From Oceanobacillus timonensis (lineage in GTDB: Bacteria > Bacillota > Bacilli > Bacillales > Amphibacillaceae), in contig NZ_LT800497.1 of assembly GCF_900166635.1 (NCBI RefSeq), positions 3,148,344 through 3,212,343 on the forward strand: a stretch of DNA of 64,000 nt. Direction: 5' to 3'. The position numbers and the translations under genes were made by a program. Position 1 is the first letter of the stretch; each line of letters starts with the position of its first letter. The notes under the pieces are model-generated. The model made no database searches. It was not told the DNA's origin and saw only the letters and a list, made by a program, of their open reading frames with translations. Below are positions 50,408 through 60,704 of the stretch, in pieces.

Positions 50408-51994
50408 ATGAAAATATTGCGGAGAAGTCTTTTGGAGGAGTTCACTTCAACAAATATTTACAGCAACTATTCTGTTGGCCAGCTTATCGAAAAAATTATC
50501 CATCGGGATGAAGCACAATTAACATCAACCGGCGCTGTCCGTGCTACTACCGGTAAATACACAGGCCGTTCACCGAAGGATAAGTTTATTGTAAAAGATG
50601 CTTTATCAGCAGATAAGGTAGATTGGGGAAATGTTAACCAGCCCATTGAAGAAAACGTATTCAACCAGCTGCTTGACAAAGTAATTGCCTATTTAGATAC
50701 CAAAGAAGAGATTTTTCATCTTCAAGCCTACGCTGGCGCAGATGAAAAATATAAGCTGCCTATTCAAGTTATTAACGAGTATGCTTGGCATAATTTATTT
50801 GCAAGACAATTATTTATTCCGGCTGAAAAAGAAATGGAACCATTACACGAAGCAGATTTTACGGTTATCTCTGCTCCCGGTTTTAAAGCAGACCCAGAAG
50901 TGGACGGCACAAATTCAGAAGCATTTGTTTTCATTTCTTTTGAACAACGCATTGTGCTTATTGGAGGTACGGAGTATGCTGGAGAGATTAAAAAATCCAT
51001 CTTCTCTATAACCAACTTCCTGCTCCCGGAACAGAATGTCCTGTCCATGCATTGTTCTTCCAATGTTGGAGAAGAAGGCGATGTCGCTTTATTCTTCGGT
51101 TTATCCGGAACTGGGAAAACGACACTATCAGCAGATGTGGATAGACAATTAATCGGGGATGATGAGCATGGCTGGAGCGAAGATGGCGTATTCAATATTG
51201 AGGGCGGCTGTTATGCGAAATGCATCAACTTATCTGCCGAAAAAGAGCCGCAAATTTTTGACGCTATCCGTTATGGATCTGTTCTAGAAAATGTGGCATT
51301 GAATGAAGATACACGCGTACCGGATTATGACGATACGTCGTTAACAGAAAATACACGCGCTGCTTATCCATTAGCAAATATCGATAACAGCTTAGAACCA
51401 AGTGTAGCCGGTCATCCAAACACGATTATCTTTTTGACAGCGGATGCTTCCGGTACATTGCCGCCAATCAGTAAATTGTCAAAAGAGCAGGCCATGTATC
51501 ACTTTTTAAGCGGATACACAAGTAAACTGGCTGGTACAGAACGTGGTGTAACACAGCCTGTCGCAACATTTTCAGCGTGCTTTGGTTCTCCTTTCTTACC
51601 GTTAAATCCGTCAGTATACGCAGAAATGCTTGGTGAAAAAATTGATACATTTGATGTGAATGTATTTCTTATTAACACAGGCTGGACTGGCGGCGCCTAT
51701 GGGGTCGGAAGCAGAATGAAACTTTCTTATACCCGTGCAATGGTTCACTCCGCTTTGATCGGTGAATTGAATGATGTGGAAACAACGACGGATGACATTT
51801 TCGGATTGGCAATCCCTACATCCATCCCCGGCGTTCCTGATGAAGTGCTCGTCCCGAAAAATGCTTGGGGCGATAAAGAAAGCTATGAATCAGAAGCTAA
51901 AAAATTAGCCGGTAAATTCCATATGAATTTTGAGAAATTCACGGAAGCCAGTGAAGCCATTCGCCAAGCTGGACCAGTGTACCGTCCGGAATAA
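50408..51994 (+). CDS. pckA: phosphoenolpyruvate carboxykinase (ATP)
   Basis: A 528-residue gluconeogenic enzyme converting oxaloacetate and ATP to PEP. The nucleotide loop is [11 protein letters not shown] near residue 241, the kinase-1a motif is [22 protein letters not shown] near residues 262-283, and the early TGRSPKDKF near residue 50 is the ATP-class signature. The start is uncertain. A GTG at 50393 overlaps the AAGGAG site; the ATG at 50408 is 14 bases from it and gives the length closest to B. subtilis PckA. The gene is divergent from metK, as in B. subtilis. A TATACT at about 50338 may be its -10. Confidence 0.95.
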   Translation: MKILRRSLLEEFTSTNIYSNYSVGQLIEKIIHRDEAQLTSTGAVRATTGKYTGRSPKDKFIVKDALSADKVDWGNVNQPIEENVFNQLLDKVIAYLDTKEEIFHLQAYAGADEKYKLPIQVINEYAWHNLFARQLFIPAEKEMEPLHEADFTVISAPGFKADPEVDGTNSEAFVFISFEQRIVLIGGTEYAGEIKKSIFSITNFLLPEQNVLSMHCSSNVGEEGDVALFFGLSGTGKTTLSADVDRQLIGDDEHGWSEDGVFNIEGGCYAKCINLSAEKEPQIFDAIRYGSVLENVALNEDTRVPDYDDTSLTENTRAAYPLANIDNSLEPSVAGHPNTIIFLTADASGTLPPISKLSKEQAMYHFLSGYTSKLAGTERGVTQPVATFSACFGSPFLPLNPSVYAEMLGEKIDTFDVNVFLINTGWTGGAYGVGSRMKLSYTRAMVHSALIGELNDVETTTDDIFGLAIPTSIPGVPDEVLVPKNAWGDKESYESEAKKLAGKFHMNFEKFTEASEAIRQAGPVYRPE

Positions 51995-52014
51995 AATCAT
52001 ATGCTTTACTCCTT

Positions 52015-52051
52015 AAGGATAAACTCATCATTTTTGAGTTTATCCTTTTTT
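52015..52051 (+). terminator. pckA terminator
   Basis: A perfect 13-bp stem AAGGATAAACTCA is followed by T residues. Confidence 0.85.
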
Positions 52052-52165
52052 ATATGCCACATGCACATAACCCCCTCTCTTTTTCTAGGCATTCACACAA
52101 TCACTCTCCTGCACATATATTTATAAAAGATATTCAAGAACAGTATTTGAGAAAGGAAGATTAGC

Positions 52166-53152
52166 ATGAGAAAGCTTTCCTGTGTCATTTTACTCATTAG
52201 TTCACTGCTTCTCATCAGTGCCTGTGGTCAAAATAAAGTGACTCAAATAGATCTTGCAGAAGTCACTCGTTCTATTTTTTACGCACCGCAATATGTTGCT
52301 TTAGAAAAAGGTTTCTTTGAAGAAGAAGGGCTCGAAGTGAATTTACAGACCACATGGGGTGGAGATACGACCATGACCACACTGTTATCCGACAGCGCAG
52401 ATATCGCCCTGGTCGGTTCCGAAACGTCCATCTATGTTTATGCCCAGGACTCCCGGGATTACGCTGTCAATTTTGCACAGTTAACGCAAACGGACGGTAC
52501 CTTTTTAGTAGCCAAAGAAACGGATGAAGACTTTGAATGGAATGATTTACGTGATAGTGAATTTCTCGGTCAGCGTGTTGGCGGGATGCCGCAGATGGTC
52601 GGGGAATATGTGCTAAAACAGCATGATATTGATCCGCATCAAGATTTAAATCTCGTTCAGAATATTGATTTTGCGAACATACCAGGTGCTTTTGCCAGCG
52701 GGGATTATCAATATGTCCAGCTATTTGAACCGACAGCCAGCATTTTTGAAGCAAATGGCCAAGGAGAGATTGTTGCCTCTTTCGGAGAAGAATCCGGCAA
52801 AGTACCATACACGGTCTTCATGGCAAAGCAAAGTTTCCTCGATGAAGAAGAAGAAACGGTTGCAGCATTTACCAGAGCTATTTATAAAGCACAGCAATGG
52901 GTAGAGGAAACAGATTCCTTAGAAATTGCTAAAGTCGTAGAACCGTATTTTGAAGATACAGATGTCGAAATGCTTGCCAATGCGATTGACCGCTATAAAC
53001 AGCAAGGATCCTTTGCAACCTCCCCAGTACTGGAAGAAGAAGCATGGGAAAATCTAAAAGATATTATGGATGAAGCCGGCGAACTCCCTGGAGATGCCCC
53101 TTATGAAGAATTGGTCAATACCGAATACGCTGAGCAGATTATCGGGGAATAA
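52166..53152 (+). CDS. ytlA: ABC transporter substrate-binding lipoprotein (YtlA, NMT1/SsuA type)
   Basis: A 328-residue lipoprotein with lipobox ISAC and Cys20. The mature domain belongs to the NMT1/THI5-like group that binds pyrimidine thiamine precursors, sulfonates or nitrate-like ligands; FYAPQYVALEKGFFEEEGL near residue 38 is its usual opening. It heads a three-gene operon with ATPase and permease, equivalent to ytlA-ytlC-ytlD of B. subtilis. The ligand is not established. AAAGGAAG precedes the ATG. Confidence 0.85.
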   Translation: MRKLSCVILLISSLLLISACGQNKVTQIDLAEVTRSIFYAPQYVALEKGFFEEEGLEVNLQTTWGGDTTMTTLLSDSADIALVGSETSIYVYAQDSRDYAVNFAQLTQTDGTFLVAKETDEDFEWNDLRDSEFLGQRVGGMPQMVGEYVLKQHDIDPHQDLNLVQNIDFANIPGAFASGDYQYVQLFEPTASIFEANGQGEIVASFGEESGKVPYTVFMAKQSFLDEEEETVAAFTRAIYKAQQWVEETDSLEIAKVVEPYFEDTDVEMLANAIDRYKQQGSFATSPVLEEEAWENLKDIMDEAGELPGDAPYEELVNTEYAEQIIGE

Positions 53153-53164
53153 AGGAGGGGAATC

Positions 53165-53971
53165 ATGTCTTATCTTACGTTAGACGGCGTATCGCATTAT
53201 TACTTTTCCAAGAAGCAGTATACGGAAGCATTACACCATATTTCTTTCTCTGTACAAAAAAATGAATTTGTTTCTTTACTTGGACCAAGCGGCTGCGGAA
53301 AATCAACGTTGCTTTCGCTTATCTCCGGAATGCTTCAGCCGGCAGAAGGTAATATTCTAATAAAAGGAGAAAAAATGGAGATCAGTGAGGTAGAAATCGG
53401 TTATATGCTGCAGCAGGATTATCTATTCCCTTGGAAAAGCATTATTGATAATGTACTGATTGGACCGAAAGTCAGGAAAAAGCAAGCAGCGAACATCAAG
53501 CAGCACGCTATTGCATTGCTGGAAGAGGTTGGTTTAGAGAATGTTGCTGATAAGTATCCAGGGGAATTATCGGGTGGAATGCGGCAGCGTGCAGCATTAA
53601 TCAGAACACTCATTACCGAGCCGGAAATTCTTTTATTGGATGAACCATTTTCCGCCTTGGATTTTCAGACAAAATTAAAATTGGAGGTATTAGTATCTGA
53701 TTTACTGAAAGCTTATCAAAAAACAGCAGTACTGGTAACGCATGATATTGGAGAAGCCATCTCGATGAGTGACCGGATTATTCTGATGTCCTCTCATCCA
53801 GGTGCTATCCAAAAGATTTATGATGTGCCTGTAGAATTACGCGATGAATCACCTTTTCTTGCAAGAAAGCATCCAAAATACAGTCGTCTCTTTGATAAAA
53901 TCTGGGCAGACTTGGATCAGGAAAAACACAGCATGATCCCTCAAGAGGAGGATGCTTATGAACGGTCCTAA
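53165..53971 (+). CDS. ytlC: ABC transporter ATP-binding protein (YtlC)
   Basis: A 268-residue ATPase with Walker [12 protein letters not shown] near residue 39, Q-loop [10 protein letters not shown] near 83, signature [14 protein letters not shown] near residue 136 and Walker [13 protein letters not shown] near 156, then the H-loop VTHDIGEA. It lies 12 bases after ytlA behind AAAGGAGGGG and overlaps the permease gene by 14 bases. Confidence 0.92.
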   Translation: MSYLTLDGVSHYYFSKKQYTEALHHISFSVQKNEFVSLLGPSGCGKSTLLSLISGMLQPAEGNILIKGEKMEISEVEIGYMLQQDYLFPWKSIIDNVLIGPKVRKKQAANIKQHAIALLEEVGLENVADKYPGELSGGMRQRAALIRTLITEPEILLLDEPFSALDFQTKLKLEVLVSDLLKAYQKTAVLVTHDIGEAISMSDRIILMSSHPGAIQKIYDVPVELRDESPFLARKHPKYSRLFDKIWADLDQEKHSMIPQEEDAYERS

Positions 53972-54749
53972 GTTATTTGCCATCTATCAGCAAAAATTAA
54001 AAAGAGAAGCAAAGATCGTTCTGACCTGGCAGTTATCTATTCTGATTCTGTTTTTTACACTGTGGGAGGTTGCAAGCAGATTTTATTGGATAGACCCGCT
54101 GCTGTTCAGTTCTCCCAGCCGTGTCTTCGCGTCTATATGGAGCAGAATTCTGGAAGGCTCCTTACTCGGTCATATCCAAATTACGCTGTTTGAAACCATC
54201 CTTGGCTTTTTGATTGGCACCATCGCCGGGATTATCATCGCTTCCTTACTCTGGAGCTTCCATCGTTTTGCAAAAGTCATGGACCCTTATCTCGTGGTTT
54301 TTAATGCCATGCCCAAAGTGGCTCTCGGACCTATACTTATCGTAGCTCTCGGGCCCGGTTATTTATCGATTATTGCGATGGGTTTTATTATCTCTGTGAT
54401 TGTGACAACGCTTGTTGTATTTGCATCCTTTAACGAAGTCGACCAGAATTATTTAAAAGTACTGCAAAGTTTCGATGCATCCAAGTGGCAATGCTTTAAA
54501 GAAGCTGTCTTTCCAGCCTCGTTACCAGCGATTATTTCCACTTTAAAGGTGAATGTCGGGCTTTCCTGGGTAGGCGTTATTGTCGGAGAATATTTAGTTT
54601 CCAAGCAAGGGTTGGGTTATTTAATTATTTACGGCTTCCAAGTATTTGATTTCACACTTGTGATGTCGAGTCTGGTAATCATTGCTATCTTGGCAGCGAT
54701 TATGTATAAAACGGTAGAAAAAATTGAAAAGATGTTAATACGTAAATAG
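53958..54749 (+). CDS. ytlD: ABC transporter permease (YtlD)
   Basis: A 263-residue inner-membrane protein with about six transmembrane helices. The EAA loop appears as [20 protein letters not shown] near residue 175, typical of the SsuC/TauC group. The ATG at 53958 has AAGAGGATG upstream and overlaps ytlC; an ATG six bases earlier is less likely. Confidence 0.9.
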   Translation: MNGPKLFAIYQQKLKREAKIVLTWQLSILILFFTLWEVASRFYWIDPLLFSSPSRVFASIWSRILEGSLLGHIQITLFETILGFLIGTIAGIIIASLLWSFHRFAKVMDPYLVVFNAMPKVALGPILIVALGPGYLSIIAMGFIISVIVTTLVVFASFNEVDQNYLKVLQSFDASKWQCFKEAVFPASLPAIISTLKVNVGLSWVGVIVGEYLVSKQGLGYLIIYGFQVFDFTLVMSSLVIIAILAAIMYKTVEKIEKMLIRK

Positions 54750-54777
54750 CAGACAGCGTTCGGCCTGTCTGCTATTT
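54747..54777. terminator. bidirectional terminator between ytlD and ytkD
   Basis: The 9-bp stem AGCAGACAG/CTGTCTGCT overlaps the ytlD stop; a short T run follows. Confidence 0.75.
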
Positions 54778-55257
54778 TCATACATATGATTTTTTTATCC
54801 GGAGCAAGCACGATTCCAATACGGCATCCTTCATAATAAAACTGAAATCTGTTTTTCGTTTTATATTCCCCGGTATTTTTTTCAGGAGTACCGGACCGTT
54901 CGTTTCATAGTAAGTAGGCTGGGGAATAAGTTCTTCGATTTCAGCAAAGTAGACATTTTTAATCACTGTTTCATAACGCCCGTCCACTTTATATTGGCCA
55001 ATATAATGAAGCTTTTTCACCGTTGCCCCGGTTTCCTCCATGACTTCCCGGACTGCAGCCTGATCTGCTGTTTCTCCTGTTTCTACCTTCCCGCCAGGAA
55101 ACTCGATTCCTCTTTCCTTATGATCCGTTAACAGCCACTTATCTTTATATCTGCAGATAACCCATACGTGCTTCGGATTTTTTGAAAATGGATGATCTAA
55201 AAAAGATAATTGTACGGTATTATTATAATAATCTTTAAAAACGTTCACTTCTTCCAC
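54778..55257 (-). CDS. ytkD: Nudix nucleoside triphosphate hydrolase (YtkD)
   Basis: A 159-residue Nudix enzyme. The Nudix box runs at about residues 51-73 with GGKVETGETADQAAVREV followed by MEETGA, and has the required Gly, Glu, Arg and Glu-Glu residues. B. subtilis YtkD (158 residues) hydrolyses oxidised and canonical nucleoside triphosphates and helps prevent mutation. Length and position match. Confidence 0.9.
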   Translation of the reverse strand: MEEVNVFKDYYNNTVQLSFLDHPFSKNPKHVWVICRYKDKWLLTDHKERGIEFPGGKVETGETADQAAVREVMEETGATVKKLHYIGQYKVDGRYETVIKNVYFAEIEELIPQPTYYETNGPVLLKKIPGNIKRKTDFSFIMKDAVLESCLLRIKKSYV

Positions 55258-55278
55258 TACTTTCCCACGGGGCTGTCA

Positions 55279-55791
55279 TCATTTATAACTGATATCTTGA
55301 ATTTTCCAGCCGTTTTGAAGTGTCATCTCCACTGCAAGAGTGTAACTTCCAACCATGTCATTTTCATTCTCCTGTACAATTTGTACGGAGTGTTTCGATA
55401 TATTTATCATATCATATTCATTTTCTTCTTGAAACCATGGCTCTGTTTGTGTTGGAATAACATATACACCATCTGCCTCTGCCTGGAAGTAGTAATCCAC
55501 AAATTCCTTGGCCAATTCTGGTGTGGTGTATGCTTCAAAAGCATCTATCAGTTCTTGTTCTGTAGCGTAATCTTTCAGCTTATACGAATCATCTGCATCT
55601 TGCTTTAGTGTGTTTTCTAATCCAATCATTACACGAATAACCTCTTCTTTATCCGGCTGCATCGCTTCTCCATCCATAGCGGAGGCGTCCATTTGATTAT
55701 CGTTCTGTACAGGGGGTTCTTCCGATACAGTAATGGAAAAAATCATTGCTATCATCACCATAAAACAAAGAACTAAAGCGAGCTTTCTCAT
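55279..55791 (-). CDS. secreted or membrane-anchored protein of unknown function
   Basis: A 170-residue protein with an N-terminal hydrophobic segment (LALVLCFMVMIAMIFSI) serving as signal or anchor. It is followed by an acidic linker and a domain of about 110 residues in which ELIDAFEAYTTPELAKEF and a C-terminal NGWKIQDISYK suggest an NTF2-like small domain. The start at 55791 follows AAAGGGAG; the GTG nine bases earlier is too close. The function is unknown. Confidence 0.65.
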   Translation of the reverse strand: MRKLALVLCFMVMIAMIFSITVSEEPPVQNDNQMDASAMDGEAMQPDKEEVIRVMIGLENTLKQDADDSYKLKDYATEQELIDAFEAYTTPELAKEFVDYYFQAEADGVYVIPTQTEPWFQEENEYDMINISKHSVQIVQENENDMVGSYTLAVEMTLQNGWKIQDISYK

Positions 55792-55950
55792 ATACAGCAC
55801 TCCCTTTCTGAATCTCTGTTTCCCATTTTAAAAATCGATTTCAGTCAATGAAACGTATGATATTTCTGATTTTTCTTTATATTACTATACCTTTTTAGAT
55901 TATTACTTAAACCTTGTTTTATGAAAGTACTATTTTTCCACCATATAACT

Positions 55951-56035
55951 AACTGCAAGATTCCCACGTTAAGAAATAACGACCCATAACATTTCTTAGC
56001 GGGAACCTTACAGCGAGTAACAACCTGATACATTC
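55951..56035 (+). repeat. structured repeat family C, diverged copy 2
   Basis: Inner stem TTCCCACGTTAAGAAAT/ATTTCTTAGCGGGAA (55961-55977/55991-56005, with one bulge), then CAGCGAGTAACAACCTGATA and CATTCAACCAA. These align with CAGCCAGTAACGACC and GTTCAACGAA of the copy at 22739. The rest of the gap 55792-56074 holds no gene. Confidence 0.55.
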
Positions 56036-56074
56036 AACCAACAAGCATTTTAGCAGGGCGAATAAGCCCGCTTC

Positions 56075-56389
56075 TTATTCTTCCCCTAATATTCCCATTG
56101 TCCGGATATGGTCTTTCGTATTTTCATCACCCAAATCATATAATGTTTGATATACACCGGCCATCGTATCATCATATACGTCGTTGGCAGTATCCAGATG
56201 ATACGGCACAAAAGGAATATGAGTACGCTTATAACTGTCAAAACTGGCTTCATGCAATCCTTCAAATTTTCTGCGCAGCATTAATATCTCTTCGGCAGTT
56301 GCGTAAATTACAAAATCGTCATTCCCTTGATACGGAATCCGGGAAATCTCCCCTTGTCCGACACTGATAAAATATTTTTGTTTATCCAA
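56075..56389 (-). CDS. conserved-looking small soluble protein of unknown function
   Basis: A 104-residue acidic protein without signal or membrane segment. I do not recognise a family. GGGAGGTG precedes GTG-ATG-ATA-TTG; the TTG at 56389 has the best spacing and is taken as the start, though the ATG at 56395 is possible. It is a monocistronic unit downstream of the channel-like gene. Confidence 0.65.
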   Translation of the reverse strand: MDKQKYFISVGQGEISRIPYQGNDDFVIYATAEEILMLRRKFEGLHEASFDSYKRTHIPFVPYHLDTANDVYDDTMAGVYQTLYDLGDENTKDHIRTMGILGEE

Positions 56390-56494
56390 TATCATCACCT
56401 CCCGCTTATATTCTCCTCAAAAACAGAAAATAAACACCGCTGACGTGTTTTAAAACAGTGCAAACGGGCTGTTAGTAGTCCGATTCATCCAACA

Positions 56495-56537
56495 CAAAAA
56501 AGCATGTACACCAAACACGGCGTACACGCTTTTTTTC
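56495..56537 (-). terminator. terminator of the TM-helix-repeat gene
   Basis: A 14-bp stem (56496-56509 against 56522-56535, one G-T pair) with A/T ends follows the stop by five bases. Confidence 0.85.
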
Positions 56538-56541
56538 GCTT

Positions 56542-58089
56542 TTATTCTTGATAATCGTTATCATCTTGTGATTGCTGTTCCTGATTAATGGACGTATTAT
56601 CAATTGTTTTATCAAATTTCTGCAAGTATTTTCCTGCAAAATCTTTTCCTCCCAAACCAAATGCAAGGCCAAACGCTAATGCCAATGCTGCCAGTAGCAG
56701 GATAAATGCGCTGTTCACAATGGTGGAAGCAATACCTAACTGCGATACGGCCATAAAGGCTGCAAGAATTAAAATACTATACTTTGCAAAACCTGCAAGT
56801 GCAGCTGAAGCAGGCCCGTTTAACAAATGCAACAGTACTTTTTGCACCATCGAAGCAAGTAGCAGGGCAACACCTAAAATCAGCACAGCTGCCAACACAT
56901 TCGGCAGATACGCAGTAATTGCCGTAGCAATACCTACAAGGAAATCCAGCTGGATAATATACAGCGCTTGTACGGTTAAGAAAAACACAATTAAAATCTG
57001 TACAATATATCCGGCAATATAAGACGGTGTCCATTTTGATTGATCAAGCATTTTATTGTTGCTGATGGTAGATACAAAACGATTGAATCCTAATTTACCA
57101 AGATAATCTCCTGTAAATTCGCCAATCAGCTTACCTAACCAGATTCCAACCAGGATTAAACCGATAGCAATCAAGATATTCGGAATCATTTGCACGACAT
57201 TGTGCAACATGCCGACTGCCGGTTCTGTAATTCCTGCCAGCTCCAATTGTTCCAGAGCAGAGATCGTAATCGGAATCAGAATAAGGATAAATACAATGTT
57301 TCCGACAAATTTTGCAAAAGATGTCCCTTCAAACACATTGGATAATTTTAATTTCTGAATCCATTTTTCTGTTCCTGCTGCTTCTAATAAATTCGTTACG
57401 ATACTACGGACAATTTTGCCGACAAACCAGCCTACTGCAAAAATAAGTACAGCAGCAGCAAGTTTAGGAATAAAGTTCAATATCGTCGACAGCAAACCGC
57501 TGAATGGTTCGGCAACCCCTTGGATATTTAAAGCCTGCAGGATTCCAGGAATAAATAACAGCAAGATAAGGTAAAAAGCGAATTTACCTGCTGATTCAAT
57601 TGTTTTACGAATCCCTTCTTCGGAATCCGCAATGCCTGCCTTGGAAAACAGGCGCTGAATGCGTAATTTCTTACTTCCTTCTACAATCAGCCATTGCGCA
57701 ATGGTCGCAATAATCCAAGCCAGTAATAAAATTAAAGCTGCCTTAATGACTGCCGGGATAAAATTTAAGAATGTAGAGATCAAATCCGATAAAGGATTCG
57801 CAATCATCGACATGTTAAGGATATTAAAGAATAAGATGAAACCTACAAGCAGCAATATGTAATAAACTGCTTTGGAGATAATCTTATCCGATTGAACCGG
57901 TTCTTCTTTTAATCGGAACCGATTAAATAATTTATCGTCCCATTTTGTATTTTTTAATGCTTTAGCTACCATATTACTGATCCATTTTGCGATAAGCCAA
58001 ACGATAAGAAGGACAACAAGAGCTATAATGACATTTTGAACCCCTGTCCAAAAACTAGCTGAAAAATAATCATTCATAAAGTTTTCCAT
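56542..58089 (-). CDS. mechanosensitive channel-like protein made of TM-helix repeats
   Basis: A 515-residue membrane protein with four clear copies of the conserved TM-helix repeat, each opening with an F/M/Y-[IL]-P pattern: NFIPAVIKAALILLLAWIIA, NFIPKLAAAVLIFAVGWFVG, QMIPNILIAIGLILVGIWLG and AYLPNVLAAVLILGVALLLA. Each repeat ends in a glycine-rich helix followed by charged residues. The C-terminal LALAFGLAFGLGGKDFAGKY resembles the pore-lining helix of MscS, but the cytoplasmic beta domain is absent. The last 30 residues are Gln/Asp-rich. It is annotated widely as a mechanosensitive channel; the gating role is unproven. Confidence 0.8.
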   Translation of the reverse strand: MENFMNDYFSASFWTGVQNVIIALVVLLIVWLIAKWISNMVAKALKNTKWDDKLFNRFRLKEEPVQSDKIISKAVYYILLLVGFILFFNILNMSMIANPLSDLISTFLNFIPAVIKAALILLLAWIIATIAQWLIVEGSKKLRIQRLFSKAGIADSEEGIRKTIESAGKFAFYLILLLFIPGILQALNIQGVAEPFSGLLSTILNFIPKLAAAVLIFAVGWFVGKIVRSIVTNLLEAAGTEKWIQKLKLSNVFEGTSFAKFVGNIVFILILIPITISALEQLELAGITEPAVGMLHNVVQMIPNILIAIGLILVGIWLGKLIGEFTGDYLGKLGFNRFVSTISNNKMLDQSKWTPSYIAGYIVQILIVFFLTVQALYIIQLDFLVGIATAITAYLPNVLAAVLILGVALLLASMVQKVLLHLLNGPASAALAGFAKYSILILAAFMAVSQLGIASTIVNSAFILLLAALALAFGLAFGLGGKDFAGKYLQKFDKTIDNTSINQEQQSQDDNDYQE

Positions 58090-58298
58090 TGATTTTTGCT
58101 CCTCTCTATACGGTATAGTATAGGGCTACCCGTCATAAAAAAGAGCTAAACCTATTTTTTCCTGAAACATTTCTGGGCCTTCACCAAAATTTAAGGGGCA
58201 CAAATGAGCTACATTTTGATAGTAGCAACCATGAATTTTAGTGTTGAACCCTATTTCTTTATTAAAATCCGTTATTTTTCATCGTGCAGAACAAGCAC

Positions 58299-59735
58299 TT
58301 AAACGTACTTCTTTAACGCATGCCGGACTAATTTATTCGCTGCATTCCTCGGCAATTCGTCTGTTATATAGATTTCCTTCGGCTGTTTATATCGTGCCAG
58401 TCTGTCTCTTAAAAAGGAAAGCATGGCATCCGTGGTTAGACTATCATCCGCGACTACAAATGCAACCGGCACTTCTCCCCATTCCGGGTCTTTTTTACCG
58501 GTTACTCCCGCTTCAAGGATTCCTTCCATCTGCAGCAGGACATTTTCAATTTCAGATGGGTACACATTTTCACCGCCGGAAATAATCAGATCACTGCGGC
58601 GGTCAACCACATATAAAAAACCTTCCTCATCAAGGTACCCCATATCTCCAGTTGCCAGCCAGCCATTTGAAAATGTTTGTTCATTCGCCTTGGGCCGGTT
58701 AAAATAGCCCGTTGTTACCATTGGACCTTTGACAAGAATCTCTCCCACTTCGCCCGCCTGTTTTCCGCGTATGGTTAATTGCGCCGGAAAAAGCGGTTTT
58801 CCTGCTGAGCCAACTTTACGGAGTGCATCTTTTGGGCTTAAAGTAACAATTTGGGAAGCTGTTTCCGTCATGCCATAGGATTGAAACACCGGGATTTGTT
58901 TTTCTTTCGTTTGCTGCAATAACGTTTCCGGAGCAGGTCCTCCCCCAAGCAGCATGCAGCGGAAAGCTTCCGGATAACTTGCATCTCCGAGATAATTTAC
59001 AAGACGCTGCAACATCACTGTTACGACCGAGGCCATGGTTACTTGCTTATGCATCATCGCATGATGCACCTCTTCTACCTCGAATTTTTCCAGTAAATAA
59101 ATCGGCATGCCGTATATGATACCTTTTAACATGGTAGACAAACCGCTCACATGAAACAGTGGCAAAGGAATCAGCCATTTATCATCATGATGCTGCCCGA
59201 AATTTAAACTGGAACTTGTTGCACTCCACCAGTGATTTCCATACGTATGCTGAACTGCTTTCGGAAAACCGGATGTGCCGGATGTATACATCATCGTAAA
59301 TACCTGGGACAGGTCCATTTCTTCTATAAGTTGGACCTCCCGGGAAATTTCCAATTCCTGCAGCTGTTCAAACGTCAACTGCCTGCAAGTGCTCAGTTCC
59401 CTTGTTTCTGTTTCTGTAATAAGAAGCATCACTTCTGCATCCTGCATCTGCTGCTCCATTTCAAAGGCAGTTAAGCGCATGTTCAACAGCACAACGACAG
59501 CTCCCAGGTAACTGCATGCATGGATAGTCTCCATCATTTCTATACTGTTGCCTGAAAGAATCGCAACATGATCTCCTTTTTTCACATCAGCAGCAGCAAG
59601 CTTTCTTGCTTTTTCTCTGCTTTTTTCAGCCAGCCGGCTAAAGGTGACCGTTGTTCCATCTTTTAACTCCACCGCGATGTCATTCGGCGATAAATCAGCT
59701 TGTTTATCAAGCCAATGGGGAATTACTGTACACAT
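58299..59735 (-). CDS. menE: o-succinylbenzoate-CoA ligase
   Basis: A 478-residue acyl-CoA synthetase of the adenylate-forming family, for the CoA activation step of menaquinone synthesis. The AMP-binding loop is MMYTSGTSGFPKAV near residue 146, with SYGMTETASQ near 285 and GWLATGDMGYLDEEG near residue 358. The C-terminal catalytic lysine lies in NAANKLVRHAL. It is separated from menB by a terminator, so it forms its own unit. menC, which often follows menE in bacilli, is not here. Confidence 0.92.
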   Translation of the reverse strand: MCTVIPHWLDKQADLSPNDIAVELKDGTTVTFSRLAEKSREKARKLAAADVKKGDHVAILSGNSIEMMETIHACSYLGAVVVLLNMRLTAFEMEQQMQDAEVMLLITETETRELSTCRQLTFEQLQELEISREVQLIEEMDLSQVFTMMYTSGTSGFPKAVQHTYGNHWWSATSSSLNFGQHHDDKWLIPLPLFHVSGLSTMLKGIIYGMPIYLLEKFEVEEVHHAMMHKQVTMASVVTVMLQRLVNYLGDASYPEAFRCMLLGGGPAPETLLQQTKEKQIPVFQSYGMTETASQIVTLSPKDALRKVGSAGKPLFPAQLTIRGKQAGEVGEILVKGPMVTTGYFNRPKANEQTFSNGWLATGDMGYLDEEGFLYVVDRRSDLIISGGENVYPSEIENVLLQMEGILEAGVTGKKDPEWGEVPVAFVVADDSLTTDAMLSFLRDRLARYKQPKEIYITDELPRNAANKLVRHALKKYV

Positions 59736-59787
59736 TTTGCTTCCTCCATCGTTGTTAGTTTCTTTTGTATATTCCTTTCTTTGCGAA

Positions 59788-59820
59788 AAGAAACCTTTGC
59801 ACGATTGGCAAAGGTTTCTT
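59788..59820. terminator. terminator between menB and menE
   Basis: A perfect 13-bp stem AAGAAACCTTTGC with a seven-base loop lies 38 bases after the menB stop. It could act in both directions. Confidence 0.85.
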
Positions 59821-59857
59821 CACTGTCCACTTAAAATATATTTAATCAAACATTATC

Positions 59858-60676
59858 TTAAGGGAATCTTGGGAACTGTTTGAAGTTCGGTTTTCTTTTT
59901 TCTTTAAAGGCATCTCTGCCTTCTTTTGCTTCATCGGTTGTATAATAAAGCAGTGTCGCATCTCCGCCAAGCTGTTGCAGACCGGCTAAGCCATCGGTAT
60001 CTGCATTGAAAGATGCTTTCAAGAAACGTAAAGCCATCGGTGATTTTTCTAAGATTTCTTCGCACCATTGCAATGTTTCTTCTTCTAATTTATCTAAAGG
60101 CACTACCGTATTTACCAAGCCCATGTCATACGCTTCTTCAGCATTATACTGACGGCATAAATACCAAATTTCACGAGCACGTTTATGCCCTACCATACGA
60201 GCTAAATAGCCAGCACCGTAGCCAGCATCAAAGCTGCCCACTTTTGGTCCGGTTTGCCCGAAAATCGCATTATCTGCTGCAATTGTTAAATCACAAACAA
60301 CATGAAGGACGTGTCCGCCGCCGATAGCGTATCCGGATACCATGGCAATCACTGGTTTTGGAATCGTACGGATTAGACGCTGGAGATCAAGAACATTCAA
60401 ACGTGGAACTTCATCGCCGCCGACATAACCGCCGTGACCGCGGACGGACTGATCTCCGCCGGAACAAAATGCTTTCTCTCCTTCTCCTGCCAACACGATG
60501 ACACCGATAGACGAATCGTCCCGTGCATCCGTAAAAGCAGCAATCATTTCATTTACGGTATTTGGCGTAAAAGCATTCCGTTTTTCCGGACGATTAATCG
60601 TTACTTTTGCAATACCGTTATATTTTTCATAGATAATTTCTTCAAAGTTCTTTACTTTTTTCCATTCTACTGTCAT
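59858..60676 (-). CDS. menB: 1,4-dihydroxy-2-naphthoyl-CoA synthase
   Basis: A 272-residue crotonase-fold enzyme that closes the naphthoate ring. The oxyanion-hole segments are [11 protein letters not shown] near residue 70 and [18 protein letters not shown] near 115. [17 protein letters not shown] near 146 is the MenB-specific active-site segment. AAAGGAG precedes the ATG. It is 28 bases after menH and ends the menF-D-H-B operon. Confidence 0.96.
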   Translation of the reverse strand: MTVEWKKVKNFEEIIYEKYNGIAKVTINRPEKRNAFTPNTVNEMIAAFTDARDDSSIGVIVLAGEGEKAFCSGGDQSVRGHGGYVGGDEVPRLNVLDLQRLIRTIPKPVIAMVSGYAIGGGHVLHVVCDLTIAADNAIFGQTGPKVGSFDAGYGAGYLARMVGHKRAREIWYLCRQYNAEEAYDMGLVNTVVPLDKLEEETLQWCEEILEKSPMALRFLKASFNADTDGLAGLQQLGGDATLLYYTTDEAKEGRDAFKEKRKPNFKQFPRFP

Positions 60677-60704
60677 GTTTTATGACTCCTTTCGAACTAA
60701 TGGT

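Noticed and set aside
50393..50470. Possible frameshift at the pckA N-terminus
   Set aside because: The alternative frame is short and meaningless, and the main frame matches PckA from about residue 20 onward. Only the exact start is unclear.
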